Program-made: the position numbers and the translations under genes
The notes under the pieces: generated by a model
Database searches by the model: none
What the model was told of the DNA's origin: nothing
What the model saw: the letters and a program-made list of their open reading frames with translations, nothing else
Shown: piece by piece, positions 10,972 through 21,329 of the stretch
Layout of the letters: each line of letters opens with the position of its first letter
Numbering within the stretch: the stretch's first letter is position 1
Assembly (NCBI GenBank): GCA_024336345.1
Contig: JANFOG010000011.1
Coordinates: forward strand, 868,001-932,000
Length of the DNA stretch: 64,000 nucleotides
Direction: 5' to 3'
Source: Mariannaea sp. PMI_226
Taxonomy: Eukaryota; Ascomycota; Sordariomycetes; Hypocreales; Nectriaceae

Positions 10972-12897
10972 CTTTTTGCAGCATTATCATCATCTGTTTA
11001 CTCCATTCCTGGGCCTATTATATGAAATGCGTCGTCTAGGTGACCCTTGACTACTCGGCTTTCTCTCAAAGTGATGGTTTTGTTTTTCTATGGAGCGAGG
11101 TGGGATATCTTTTTTAGGAGAAGGCACTAAACAAGCAATAAGTAACTTATTGATCCTAGCTCCTTTTTTAAAGCGGCAGGGTTGGGGCTGTTAAAAGAGA
11201 AAAGATCGAACGAGGTTGATATAAGAAAAAGGTCTCGTCTTGCAGACAATTAATTCACTTGTTGGATAGATCGGGTTACCGTTGGTCGTTCTTATTAGCG
11301 ATGAGTGACAACCATCAGAGAGTAGCTCCAAAAAATAAACTTGCAGGATCATTCAGAGCAACATAGTAAAGAAGACTCATAATTGTTCACACTAGCTTGA
11401 TACAAGAAACGTGATACATATAGGATTCATATAGAAAGACAAATCATTTTTAGAAGAAAAAGCAATTTAAGCAAGAAAGGAAGCCAAGTCTGTCCGTACA
11501 ATGGAGGCATGATGGTGATAACTTGAGCTTGGCTATTGCATGAAACAGCTAGATTAACCGACCCATGTAAGTTACATTATAACCGCTTTGATTTCTTTCT
11601 ACTTGTGTGGGCTTGATCCCAATCCATTGTACCTGTTATCATCGGTTCTGAATGATGTCAACGGGTGTACGAAGGACTCTTCCCCATCCCACTAAGAATG
11701 ACAAGAGGGGAAGCCCTATACGTGTCTGGACAGGTTGACTCTCTTTGCGATTACTATTTACCATCTTTTCTCGTTTTCATATTAGCCACTCGGCCGCATA
11801 TGTTGCGAAGACGACTAGGCAAATACCATATTGCCTGCAGACTCCCAACAGAACATTGGTGCAAAAAATGTTGCGCCGACTGGGCACGGGGAGAAAAGAA
11901 GCAAATGGGAAACGAGAAAACCTTCCCCGTCCCCCGTCGATCCATCTGCGTAACGTTGCTTTACCTTCCAAAGATGTCGTCTGCCTGACGGTTAAATGGA
12001 TACCTGGGCAGTCCTCCCCTACCTTGAGGTACCCTACCTCAAAAGCTTTTGGCCTTGCATCCAGTCGGCTAGTTGGCCGGCATTGCAGAGCCCCCGGGTT
12101 TCGGCAATGCTCCAAGGATTGGCCAGAGCGACAGCGAGATGCCCAACTGGGAAATGGAATGGGGTGGGAAACAAGCACAAGGCTCGGGGGTACCCCTGGC
12201 AGTGACGAGAGTGGCGTTTCCAATTTTTGCTTTTTGGGCTTTTGGAGGGCGGACGTGAGGCTACTTATGGGTGGCAGGAGGGGAACACGCGGGGAATAAT
12301 ATCAATTCGATTTGAAGAAGTGTTTTTGCGATAAACACAGTGAAAACAACCGAGCGAATATTCCTCGGTCCAATACGAATTCAAGCTACCTAGTGTATCA
12401 TCGTATTCCTTGGCTGACGATTATCACTCAATTGGGGGTTCTCATCTGGGAAAGAACGAGAGCCGATCATTCTTTCTTGTTTGTGTAGCGCTGTTGCTCG
12501 ACAAGAGATCGGCCACAGAGGCAAGTGCAACTCACATCCACACCCTTCCACACCCATGCGCAAGCACCCCGCGGACAAACTCGTCGACTTTTCTCTCAGT
12601 CCAATTACTGACCACGTAGGATGCCGACTACTCATGAATCAGAAAAACTACTCTGAACCAACATGCAATCAATACAAACCATAATCACTGTGGCTATTGC
12701 ATCAAATTTCCCTCCCTCCCTGGGACATCCCTGACCAACATCAGCTGCTTCAACACAGGCCATGGCGCCACACAAAGAAACTGCTGGGTGGCCGTCTGAT
12801 TATCACCGAGTACCGCACCGAGTACACAAGCAGAACCAGCATCTCGAGCCAACAGGTTGCTTCAGAAGCTCTATTCTATGGAACCGCTTTCATCTAA

Positions 12898-13322
12898 CCC
12901 CGGCCTTACCCCGCGGTCACCACCACGTAATTATGTGCGGATACAGACCACAACAATCGTCATGAGTCGTTCGCACCATCCCCGCTTATCCCAGGTTCCA
13001 CCCCCAGGTTTCTTGTTCCTCAAAACACCAACCCCCCATGAATGATTCCTGGGGTTGGACATTGCCGCGACACTCTTTTTCCTCAATTGGATCTGTTCCG
13101 CCCAATGCTACCGTCCTCCAAAGGCAGTGATGACCGTCATGTTGCGGATCCGCCCCCGAAGCCCAACATCACCGTCCATCAACACCAATTGTCTGATAGC
13201 ATCCCCTCCCTCCGGTTAAATCTCACCGAGAATGTTGCCCCGAGTTCGGGTTATTTTTGACCGAGACACACCAAGAGAAGACTGATAAAGGGATAGATGT
13301 TGGAGTCGGCTCTTGTGTGGGG
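12898..13322. promoter_or_regulatory. Cluster of SYGGRG (CreA/Cre1-type) hexamers upstream of the sugar transporter
   Basis: Matches to the carbon-catabolite repressor consensus SYGGRG, either strand: 12898-12903, 12909-12914, 12980-12985, 13049-13054, 13317-13322. About two would be expected by chance in 430 bases, so the excess is modest. The transporter family makes glucose repression plausible; this is inference. Confidence 0.3.
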
Positions 13323-13445
13323 AGTAATCGATATAGGCAGAGGTGTTGCCCTGCATTTGAACCCTCCTGATCTTCGTTTTTCTCTGCTCCTCTTGTGTTC
13401 TCAAGTTCCACACACAACCGTACCAGGCTACTCCTTCATCAAACA

Positions 13446-15082
13446 ATGGGGGCTAAAGAATTCTTCAAGAAACGCTCGCTCAGGGTCTCAGATGATCGCG
13501 TAACAAGGGCCGCTCAGCTCAACTTGCGCGACTCTATCTGGCCTCTTTGCCTCGTCACCACTTTGTTCTTTCTATGGGGCTTCAGTTATGGTCTACTCGA
13601 TACCCTCAACAAGCACTTCCAGGACACGTTGCACATTGATCGAGCCCGCTCTGCAGGCTTGCAAGCTGCCTACTTTGGGTATGTGCCTATGCCATCGCTC
13701 AATGCTATCTCTCTCCGTCCTATCCCACTTTTCTAACTACTGATCTTTCATCCAGTGCCTATCCGCTTGCATCTCTCGGCCATGCTGCCTGGATCCTGCG
13801 CCACTACTCGTACAAGGCTGTCTTCATCTGGGGCCTTTGCCTTTACGCAGTCGGTGCCCTGATCGCTATTCCATGTATCAAGGCCAAATCCTTTGGGGGT
13901 TTCTGCGCCTCCATCTTCATCATTGGTAATGGCCTAGGCTCCTTGGAGACGGCTGCAAACCCATACATTACCGGTATGTCATGAACCAAAGTTGAGTGTG
14001 TTCCAGAGGCCACTCATATCTGACCCTTTTCTTTTCTTCTTGCAGTTTGTGGACCACCTCGATATGCAGAGATCAGAATAAACATGTCACAAGCCTTCAA
14101 CGGTATCGGAACCGTCATCGCACCGGTGCTTGGCTCATACGTTTTCTTCAAGTTCAACAACGAAAAGGCACTGGCGAACGTGCAGTGGGTTTACCTTGCC
14201 ATTGCCATCTTCGTTTTGCTTCTTGCCACCCTGTTCCTCTTCTCTGAGATCCCTGAGATCACCGACGCAGGTAAGCATTCTTTCTCCCTTCCCTCTTCAG
14301 CACATTTTTCCTCTTTTATTTTAAAAGACCTCTCGCTTACAAAATGAAACCTATAAAAAGATATGGCATTCCAAGCCGAAGAAACAGACTCTGAAGCAAA
14401 CCAAAAACCTTTCATGAAACAATACAAACTCTTCCACGCCTCCTTTGCGCAGTTCTGCTACACTGGAGCACAGGTTGCCATTGCGAGTATGTTCATTAAT
14501 TACGCCACCGAGACGCGCAAGGGAACCAGCAATTCAATGGGTTCCAAGTTGTTCGCAGGCGCCCAGGCTGCCTTTGCCGTGGGTCGCTTCACAGGAGTAC
14601 TCATCATGAGGTTCGCCAACCCACGAAAGGTGTTCCTCGTCTTCCTGACCATGTGCATCGTTTTCATCTCGCCAGCGATCACACAGCGCGATAACGCTGG
14701 CATTTCATTCCTCTATATTGTCTTGTTCTTCGAGTCCATCTGCTTCCCCACCATTGTTGCGCTCGGCATGCGAGGTCTCGGACGGCACACCAAGCGAGGA
14801 AGCGGCTTCATCGTCGCCGGTGTCGTGGGCGGAGCATGTGTGCCGCCCCTGACTGGCGCCGCGGCGGACAACAAGAACATCGGAACTGGAAAAGCTATGT
14901 TTGTGCCTCTCATTTTCTTCGTTGCCGCTTGGACGTACCCGATATGTGCCAACTTCGTCCCAAGCTATAAGAAGGTCATGGATTCGTTCCTCCACACAGA
15001 CATTGGGCTTCATGACAACACGCTTGATGAGGAGAAAGCGAAGGGAGTTGTAGAGGAAGACGTGGCGAAGGAAAGCAACTAA
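13446..15082 (+). CDS. MFS transporter, L-fucose permease-like (FHS family)
   Basis: Proton-coupled sugar importer of the FucP/FHS branch of the major facilitator superfamily; the substrate may be fucose or another hexose. Exons 13446-13678, 13756-13973, 14046-14270, 14361-15082 (introns 77, 72 and 90 nt) give 465 aa, typical for the family with about 12 membrane segments. Seen: cytosolic start, then TM1 (WPLCLVTTLFFLWGFSYGLLDTLNKHFQ), the family's FFLWGFxxGLLDxLN signature; AAYFGAYPLASLGHAAWILR; a TM4-5 region with GLGSLETAANPYI, matching the conserved ANPY; and QAFNGIGTVIAPVLGSY. The C-terminal half has GGACVPPLTGAAAD. The tail after the last membrane segment is acidic. The ATG at 13446 starts the family N-terminus. 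The gene converges on three tRNA-Gly genes on the other strand. Confidence 0.93.
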
Positions 15083-15266
15083 GAAGGAGTTGTTGGTATG
15101 CAAGGTGGACACCCAACATTCAAGTCAAATTAACCATCACAATCAACATCTCAGTCAAGCCTTTCTTTCAGTCTGTGACCTCGGGATGTTATATGCTCGA
15201 TGCTGACTGAACAAGAGGAAATCGGCAAAAAGGAGAAGCAATCCCATGATATAGGAGGAAAGACAA

Positions 15267-15348
15267 TGCGTGATCTGGGAATCGAACCCAGGGCTCCCCG
15301 ACGTTGCTCGAATGGCAACGGAGAATTTTACCACTAAACCAATCACGC
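15267..15348 (-). tRNA. tRNA-Gly(GCC), intron-containing, copy 2
   Basis: On the minus strand this is the same 82-nt gene as copy 1, base for base as far as I can read: same stems, GCC anticodon and 11-nt intron. No T-run follows at once; the first run of five T on the transcribed strand is at 15231-15227, about 36 nt downstream. Its 5' end lies 13 bases from the 3' end of the next copy. Confidence 0.95.
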
Positions 15349-15361
15349 TGATGATTGTCGA

Positions 15362-15443
15362 TGCGTGATCTGGGAATCGAACCCAGGGCTCCCCGACGTT
15401 ACTCGAATGGCAACGGAGAATTTTACCACTAAACCAATCACGC
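15362..15443 (-). tRNA. tRNA-Gly(GCC), intron-containing, copy 3
   Basis: Minus strand, 82 nt. Identical to copies 1 and 2 except one transition within the intron (TTCGAGTAACG in place of TTCGAGCAACG). There is no T-run in the 13 bases between it and copy 2, so transcription may read through into copy 2. Confidence 0.95.
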
Positions 15444-15573
15444 TCGTTTGATGTGTTGCAGCTCCTGGTCAGGAGGCTCAAGATTCCTCGCGATGTTGTG
15501 GAGCAGGAGAAGAAAAAAAGAAGATGTGCCACACGGGGGTAATGTTGACATGAAGCAAAAGAAAACCTGTCAC

Positions 15574-15653
15574 TGCGTGATCTGGGAATCGAACCCAGGG
15601 CTCCCCGACGTTGCTGATGGCAACGGAGAATTTTACCACTAAACCAATCACGC
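15574..15653 (-). tRNA. tRNA-Gly(GCC), copy 4, with shorter intron
   Basis: Minus strand, 80 nt. The mature sequence matches the other copies, but the intron is two bases shorter (9 nt, TCAGCAACG by my placement). A TTTTCTTTT terminator follows on the transcribed strand at about 15566-15558. Confidence 0.93.
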
Positions 15654-17019
15654 TGGTTATTTGATGGACGTTGCGTGGCGCAACTTGGCTACAGGGAGTT
15701 CTCCTACCGATTGTGTCCCTGGGTGTTGTTCGGAGTGTACAGGACCTAGGTATCGTTGCAGTCGTCGAATAAGTAGATTCCATAATTGAACCTCGTACAT
15801 CATCCTTCGAGTGAGATCTGAAGTCTATCTCCGTCTAAAAATGTTATGAATTGCAAGATATCATTGGGGCAAAGCACCAGTTCAGATGCATTGCAAGTAG
15901 GGTCAGGATCAAACACTGATTACCCGTCCCAAGCCAAAGATGGAACAGAATAAGATTTTGCATTAATAGAATAAGACGAAAACACAGTAAATTAGTCAGA
16001 GATAATAAGTTGCCTGGTATGTGTCGCCTTCCTGCTTCTCGATATAATAAGGCTCCCTTTTTTGCACAATTCGACTTTCATATCGAGGACGCACCGTTTG
16101 AGGATAGGGCGATCTCTCCTGGTACCACTGTTGTTTTATTGATTATCTTTGGCAAATTCTTCCTTGATGATGAAGAATCAGAAATTACTAGTCTATTCGG
16201 TATACTGTTGGAGAATGAACTTCCTGTCCGGATCGAGCCCAGCATCCTTTTTACATCCGCCATCAAAGACATGTGTGCCGGGTAGGTAGATATCTCTCAC
16301 GTCTCAATACACATGTCATGTGAATGGGCATCTCCCTGTCAACATGCCATTCCCCTCAAACAGGTCTCTCCAGGAAATAAGACGTAATCACAAACACAAT
16401 TGTCCTGCCCACATACTAATAAACCAAAGAGGAAGAGGGATATCATAGAATGCTTCACTTCACCATCACGATTGGCACACTGGTCTCGATCCTTTTCAAA
16501 AACACCACGAACAAGCACCTCACATCACAAAAAAGCATGTTGACAAATCATCATGTAACGTAGGAAAGCAAATAACCAATCTGCGACTCAATAGTCGCTT
16601 ATATGCGTACCTGCGTGAAAACAACAAGCTCTCTTGTGAGGCTAATAACCCATAAAACATAATAACCAACGCTGCCAGAGATCCTCCAGGTGAAAAGCCA
16701 TGTTGTAGAGCATACCCATGTATCCATGAAAAAAAAAAAAGAACAATCTTTGTCTTATGATCTGAACCGCTAGGCACGAGGACCAGTCTCGGCCATAAAA
16801 TGCCCAACCATCTTTCGTCTTGTACTGATGCCCATTCCCATCAGGTCAATATGACCGCCCAAAGAAAGGAAAAAAAGGAACCTTCCTGATACGCCATGCA
16901 AATAACCGTTAGAGCGCAATCGAAGGAAGAAAAGGCTTCGGGAAGAACCTTCTTCCAGCGCTCGTGTCCCATTATCCTTCATCATAACCTCCGCTTGTAC
17001 ACGTACTAATAATAATCGT
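15654..17019. other. Intergenic: tRNA-Gly cluster to Tcp11-family gene
   Basis: About 1.4 kb. It should include the 3' flank of the Tcp11-family gene (minus strand, stop at 17020). An A-run of 12 sits at about 16729-16740. The short open frames at 16010-16285 and 16520-16807 show no family features. Confidence 0.45.
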
Positions 17020-20000
17020 CTATGCCATCATTTCTTCTTGGTCTACCTTGGTGGCAACCGCATCCCACCAGGGAGCATGAGCAGCTCGATCAACTGACCC
17101 AATCTTATCCAACAGATCCGAAATCTGCCTGACCTTGTCCACAAACTCTGACAGGCCAAGACTGGCGAGTTTTTCGCCGGCATTATTGGCTGCCTTGACT
17201 TTCTCGCTGGCCGATCCAGGCGCCAGACGAGCAAGAATGTTGCCTCGGAGACGAGTGAGCAAGAGTCGCAGAACTGGCTCACGAGTCTCACTGCCTTGCT
17301 GTGTCATCTCTTGATATGCGTTCAAGATCTTATTGACCAAGGCCCGGAGGTGCGACTTGGTCGCCGCTGGCATGGAACGTCCCGATTCAAGCGCTGCCAT
17401 GGTGCCGTCCACCATGGTGTTCAGGGGATGGTTTGCCTCCAGAACCGTCATGATACGAGATGCTTCCATCTTCCAAGAGGATCGCACATCTCTCTTGAGC
17501 AAGTTCTTGCACTGAAGCAAAATGGCGCCGACGGTAATGATGCGCTGAATCATTGTTGAGATTTGGCCCACACGGGACTGGTCTAGCCGCAACATCTCGG
17601 GAATATCTGTTGCCGCAGAGGGCGATGCATTGGTAAACACGTCAACGAGCATCTGCGCGTAAATTCGAGTGGCAATATTTCGCGAGTTGTTGGGATGATT
17701 GATACCCTCAGGATCCCGCTTCTGCATTTCCGTGGTGATCTTGGTACGAGCCGAACGCCATGCTGCCTCTGCAGCTGCTAGACTAATGTCACCTTTCTCA
17801 ACGTCCTCGGCAAACCGCTTGGCCTCGTATTGAGGAGCCGACTCAATCAGCTGAGGAGCCGCAATTCTCATCAAGTAGTTGATATAATCGCAGAGCATCA
17901 CGTCAATAAAGCCGTTGAGCGCCTCGACACGGTCGATGATGTTACCATCCGCCAGCTTGTTCTGGATCAGTTCCTTGACCTCGTCATCGCGGAACGGCGC
18001 ACACAGCTTCGGCAGAAGGGAAGCCATGGCCGTAAAGAATTTCTCATATGAAAAATTGCCAATCGCAAACTGCTGGGCTGCCATTTCAGCGTCCAAGATC
18101 TCTCCAATGAGGTTGTACATCGAATTTCCAGGCTTCAGAAGCCGCTGGAGCTTTTCTTTGATGTTACCTGCCACCAAAAGGAAGAAGCGGAAGTTTGCGT
18201 CATTATCGTTGTGATCCAAGTTGGCCCTCATCTGAATGTAGATCGGCTGCGACAACTCGGACTGCTGCTCCTTGTACTCCTCAGCAGAGATCTGATACTC
18301 TTTATTGATCGCTAACTCATGAACGACAATCCTGTTGTCCGGCAACAACGCATTCAGTCCAGTCTTTGCAGCAGGCCGCTTCGACTGGCTCTTGCTAGCA
18401 GGAGTGGCTGGAGGAGTAAGTGTTTGAGAGTCGGGTGAAACAAGGCTATTTTCGGGCTCTGATGCTTCGTTTGACGCGCTCTCGGCCACACGAGGCTTCG
18501 TGTCGCCGGTTCGCTTCTTGGTCTGGCGGGCCTTCCTGGCCTCGACCACGGCGTCAAAGATCATCTTCTTTCCCTTTTCAGGGCCAGCCAGCTTTTTTAT
18601 CCTGACAATGAGCAGAAGTTGATTGTCCTTGATACTTTGCTTGTAAAGGGCCATTGCCGCATCATCAGTTGAGTCTTTGACGGTGTGGAATATGGCATCC
18701 AGTTCCACAAACTGCATCAGCATCACTTCAATCAAGGCATTTGAGTCTCTCGACTTCCACGCAATAAACGCATTGTAAAATGTGGCATATGCCTCTGGTA
18801 GGGTCTTTCTGAGCGCTGGCGGCATCGTGTATCGATTTGCCCATGTCAGGCGAGCAAGAATGTTCTCAAAGGTGATGAGGACGTCACGAGCTTTGCCAAT
18901 AAGATCTTGAAGCTGGGGATTGTCCAAATCCGTAGACGGCAAACGATGATTCGCCAGGGCATCAGATACACTTTCATCACCGTCATTCTTATTTGCGAGT
19001 ACTTGATTCGGATGTCCGAGAATCAGAAAAGCGCTCAAAAAGGTGCGAACAGCAGCCATTTCTTCAGCAGAGCCAGGTAAGCCCTCGCGAAGCCCACAAG
19101 TTCGTAGTAGTCGTGCCGTGATAACGAGGCCCTTCTCCTGCGCGAGCAGCTCAACAACAGTGTCAAATTTGGTGTCCCTGATTCCATCGACAGTCAGGCC
19201 TAGGTTGTTAAACTCCTTGATTGTCTGCTTCCGGAGACACCCTCGCCACCAGCCTTGAATGCGTGTAGCAGCCTCTTCATCAGTGAGGGTTCGTGGCTCA
19301 CGTTCAGAGACATGGGGCATGGTCTCGATGGGCTTCCTAGCCATTACGCTCTGGCCTCGAGAACGTCTGGTGGCGTTCTTAGCTCGCAACTCCTCTCGCC
19401 TTCGCTCGGCCTCGGCCATTCTCTCTTCAATCTGGGCCCTCATCTTAATGAGCTCCTGCTCACGTTTCTCCTTCATGAACTCGGCGACCTGCTTGGCCTT
19501 TTTGACTTCCTCTGCGCAGTTTGCAACAATTTCGGCAAGGTTGCGCTCCCTGGCTTGCTGGGCCGCCAGAGCCCGCTCTTCAGAGAGGGAGGTATCGCGC
19601 TGCGTGGCCTTGGCCAAAGCTGCACGGAGGCGAACTTTTTCGGCGTGGGCAGCGCGATCTGCCAGCCGCGCCTTTCGGTCCTCGAGGAAAGAGGCACGGC
19701 GAAGATGCTGGGCGACATGTTTGCTCTGTTCAGAACCTCCGTGACTGCTGTGTTGGATAGAGGAGCAGCGAGAATGGGCTGAGGAAATAGAGTTGCGGCG
19801 CGACGAGGCAGCTGAATGCTTGCGGCGGGCTGTTGAGGGGCGATAGAAGCGGGCGGCGATGCGGGGAGGCGGCGTGTAAATGCGTGAATCTACATCCAGG
19901 ACATCGTCTTCGTTCGGGGGCATAGCAAGATCAACATCGGTATCCATGGAGTCGTCAGAAGCATGTTCATTGGACTCTGCAAGGTTGCGCGAGGGCTCGT

Positions 20001-20025
20001 CGAGGTCAAGGGAGGGGCGGCGCAT
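17020..20025 (-). CDS. Tcp11 (T-complex protein 11)/Sok1-family protein with IQ motif
   Basis: Fungal homologue of the Tcp11 family; yeast Sok1 in this family suppresses loss of PKA signalling, and the molecular role is otherwise unclear. One uninterrupted frame of 1001 aa from the ATG at 20025. An upstream in-frame ATG at 20097 would add a Phe/Leu-rich stretch that looks like leader, and MRRPSLDLDEPSRN is the natural start. Order: acidic/Ser-rich N-terminus, a Ser/Arg-rich region (RRKHSAASSRRNSISS), a charged coiled coil (about 111-221, EERxxAEAERRREELRAK), an IQ motif at about 253-272 (AATRIQGWWRGCLRKQTI) for calmodulin or light-chain binding, then the alpha-helical Tcp11 domain from about 310 to the end, with a Ser/Pro/Thr-rich insert near 530-580. 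RRPSL near the start is a possible PKA site, consistent with the family but unproven. Confidence 0.88.
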   Translation of the reverse strand: MRRPSLDLDEPSRNLAESNEHASDDSMDTDVDLAMPPNEDDVLDVDSRIYTPPPRIAARFYRPSTARRKHSAASSRRNSISSAHSRCSSIQHSSHGGSEQSKHVAQHLRRASFLEDRKARLADRAAHAEKVRLRAALAKATQRDTSLSEERALAAQQARERNLAEIVANCAEEVKKAKQVAEFMKEKREQELIKMRAQIEERMAEAERRREELRAKNATRRSRGQSVMARKPIETMPHVSEREPRTLTDEEAATRIQGWWRGCLRKQTIKEFNNLGLTVDGIRDTKFDTVVELLAQEKGLVITARLLRTCGLREGLPGSAEEMAAVRTFLSAFLILGHPNQVLANKNDGDESVSDALANHRLPSTDLDNPQLQDLIGKARDVLITFENILARLTWANRYTMPPALRKTLPEAYATFYNAFIAWKSRDSNALIEVMLMQFVELDAIFHTVKDSTDDAAMALYKQSIKDNQLLLIVRIKKLAGPEKGKKMIFDAVVEARKARQTKKRTGDTKPRVAESASNEASEPENSLVSPDSQTLTPPATPASKSQSKRPAAKTGLNALLPDNRIVVHELAINKEYQISAEEYKEQQSELSQPIYIQMRANLDHNDNDANFRFFLLVAGNIKEKLQRLLKPGNSMYNLIGEILDAEMAAQQFAIGNFSYEKFFTAMASLLPKLCAPFRDDEVKELIQNKLADGNIIDRVEALNGFIDVMLCDYINYLMRIAAPQLIESAPQYEAKRFAEDVEKGDISLAAAEAAWRSARTKITTEMQKRDPEGINHPNNSRNIATRIYAQMLVDVFTNASPSAATDIPEMLRLDQSRVGQISTMIQRIITVGAILLQCKNLLKRDVRSSWKMEASRIMTVLEANHPLNTMVDGTMAALESGRSMPAATKSHLRALVNKILNAYQEMTQQGSETREPVLRLLLTRLRGNILARLAPGSASEKVKAANNAGEKLASLGLSEFVDKVRQISDLLDKIGSVDRAAHAPWWDAVATKVDQEEMMA

Positions 20026-20699
20026 GGTGTCGGTTGAATTGACAAAGTGCAGAGTAGAGAAGAAGAAGTTAAGATGAAAAAAAAGAGTGAATAACACAGC
20101 CGGGGAGTGTGATGAAGGGCGTCTCGTGAGTCGGCACGAAGATCAAGCCCGGCTGGCTGCGGTCAGATAGGTAAGTGCGCGCGCTGGCTCAGATGAGCGA
20201 CGTTGTGAGATTGGACGGAGGAGAAAGTAAAGAAACGCTTGCGGTCGCAGGTTGTTATGGTTGAGTGGCGCGGTGGGATCCGTGGGGGATGAATCAGCAG
20301 GGCGGCAGGGCAGCACCCACTAATAGAAGCCCCTCTTGTCCGGCGGCCGCAACGAAGAGGATGGCGGGCGGACTTTGCGGACGATTGATATTTCCGCAGG
20401 AAGAAATGGGATGAAGAGGGCGAGAAGATGAAAAACTGCAAAATGAAGCAAGAGGTTGAGTTGAGAGAGCTAAGAAAGAAGGAAGGTAAAGTCAAAGTGG
20501 AAAATCCCAAGAGCCAGGTGGACTAAAGGGCTTTGGTAGATGATATCGTCTGCGGTGATGGTGGGTGATTATCTGCAGGGAGAAACGGGAATTCCTTTTT
20601 GAAGTTTGTAGATGTGGGGAGGAGGAAAGGTGTAGAAAGAAAGGAAGAAGAAAAGCGAGCTCAAGGCGCGAGAGTAGACCCAAGGCAAAGAGGCCTGAG

Positions 20700-20727
20700 C
20701 AGTCAGTCAGTCAGTCAGTCAGTCAGA
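20700..20727 (+). repeat. AGTC tetranucleotide repeat
   Basis: About seven uninterrupted AGTC units in the upstream region of the Tcp11-family gene. Confidence 0.85.
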
Positions 20728-21311
20728 GTAAGAAGAAGATGAAGAACGGAAGGGGGGATGAACCCTTGCAAAGCTGCCGCCTTTAACTGAGACAAGTCTG
20801 AGCTGCCCTTGAGGAGACAAAAAGTCCAACAGATGAGGAACAAAGAATGGAGTTCAGGTTGTCTTCAATGAACGACCTTTCGGCAGCCTACTGTTCAGTT
20901 CAGTACAGTAGAATACAGCCAGTACCTCGTCTGTAGGCAAAGCCGTGTAACGCACGGAAGACGAATACAGGCAGACAACCTTGGAAGTTAATCAAAACGC
21001 ATAAAACAAAACAACCAGGCAGGTGGGTAATCACTGCATCAGATCGGCCTCCCTGTCCCCCCCATCCACGCCCCCCTCTACGATGTCACAGAAGGTTCCA
21101 GCTTCCGGGTTGATGATGAATTCGATTTTAGTGGAACCGATAGCAGCGTACCTCTAGCTAGCTCCAGGTCTCCTCTTTAGCATGTTTCGCAGCCTTGCTA
21201 TGGCATGCGTCAAGTCCATCGCTTATGTCTGCACGGGGTACTGGAGTCTACATAATTACTACCACGTATTTATTGTGTGCATTTGCAGAGATTCGTCTAT
21301 GGGAGAGTCAT

Positions 21312-21329
21312 GGGGGGGGGGGGGGGGGG
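21312..21329 (+). repeat. Poly-G run of 18
   Basis: Uninterrupted homopolymer in intergenic DNA. The exact length may be affected by sequencing. Confidence 0.85.

Larger units (their letters stand above)
10960..13445. other. Long intergenic region upstream of the MFS transporter
   Basis: About 2.5 kb without a recognised gene. Overlapping open frames on both strands at 11745-12299 lack family features and codon bias and are likely chance. The last 600 bases should be the transporter promoter; C/G-rich hexamers in it are annotated separately. Confidence 0.45.

Noticed and set aside
11745..12299. 184-codon frame and its antisense partner
   Set aside because: Frames of this length can occur by chance in 64 kb, and neither shows domain motifs or an intron structure.
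20026..20097. Longer N-terminus for the Tcp11-family protein (could look like a signal peptide)
   Set aside because: Phe/Leu/Thr-rich stretch on poly-T DNA just before the natural MRRPSLDLD start; more likely leader.
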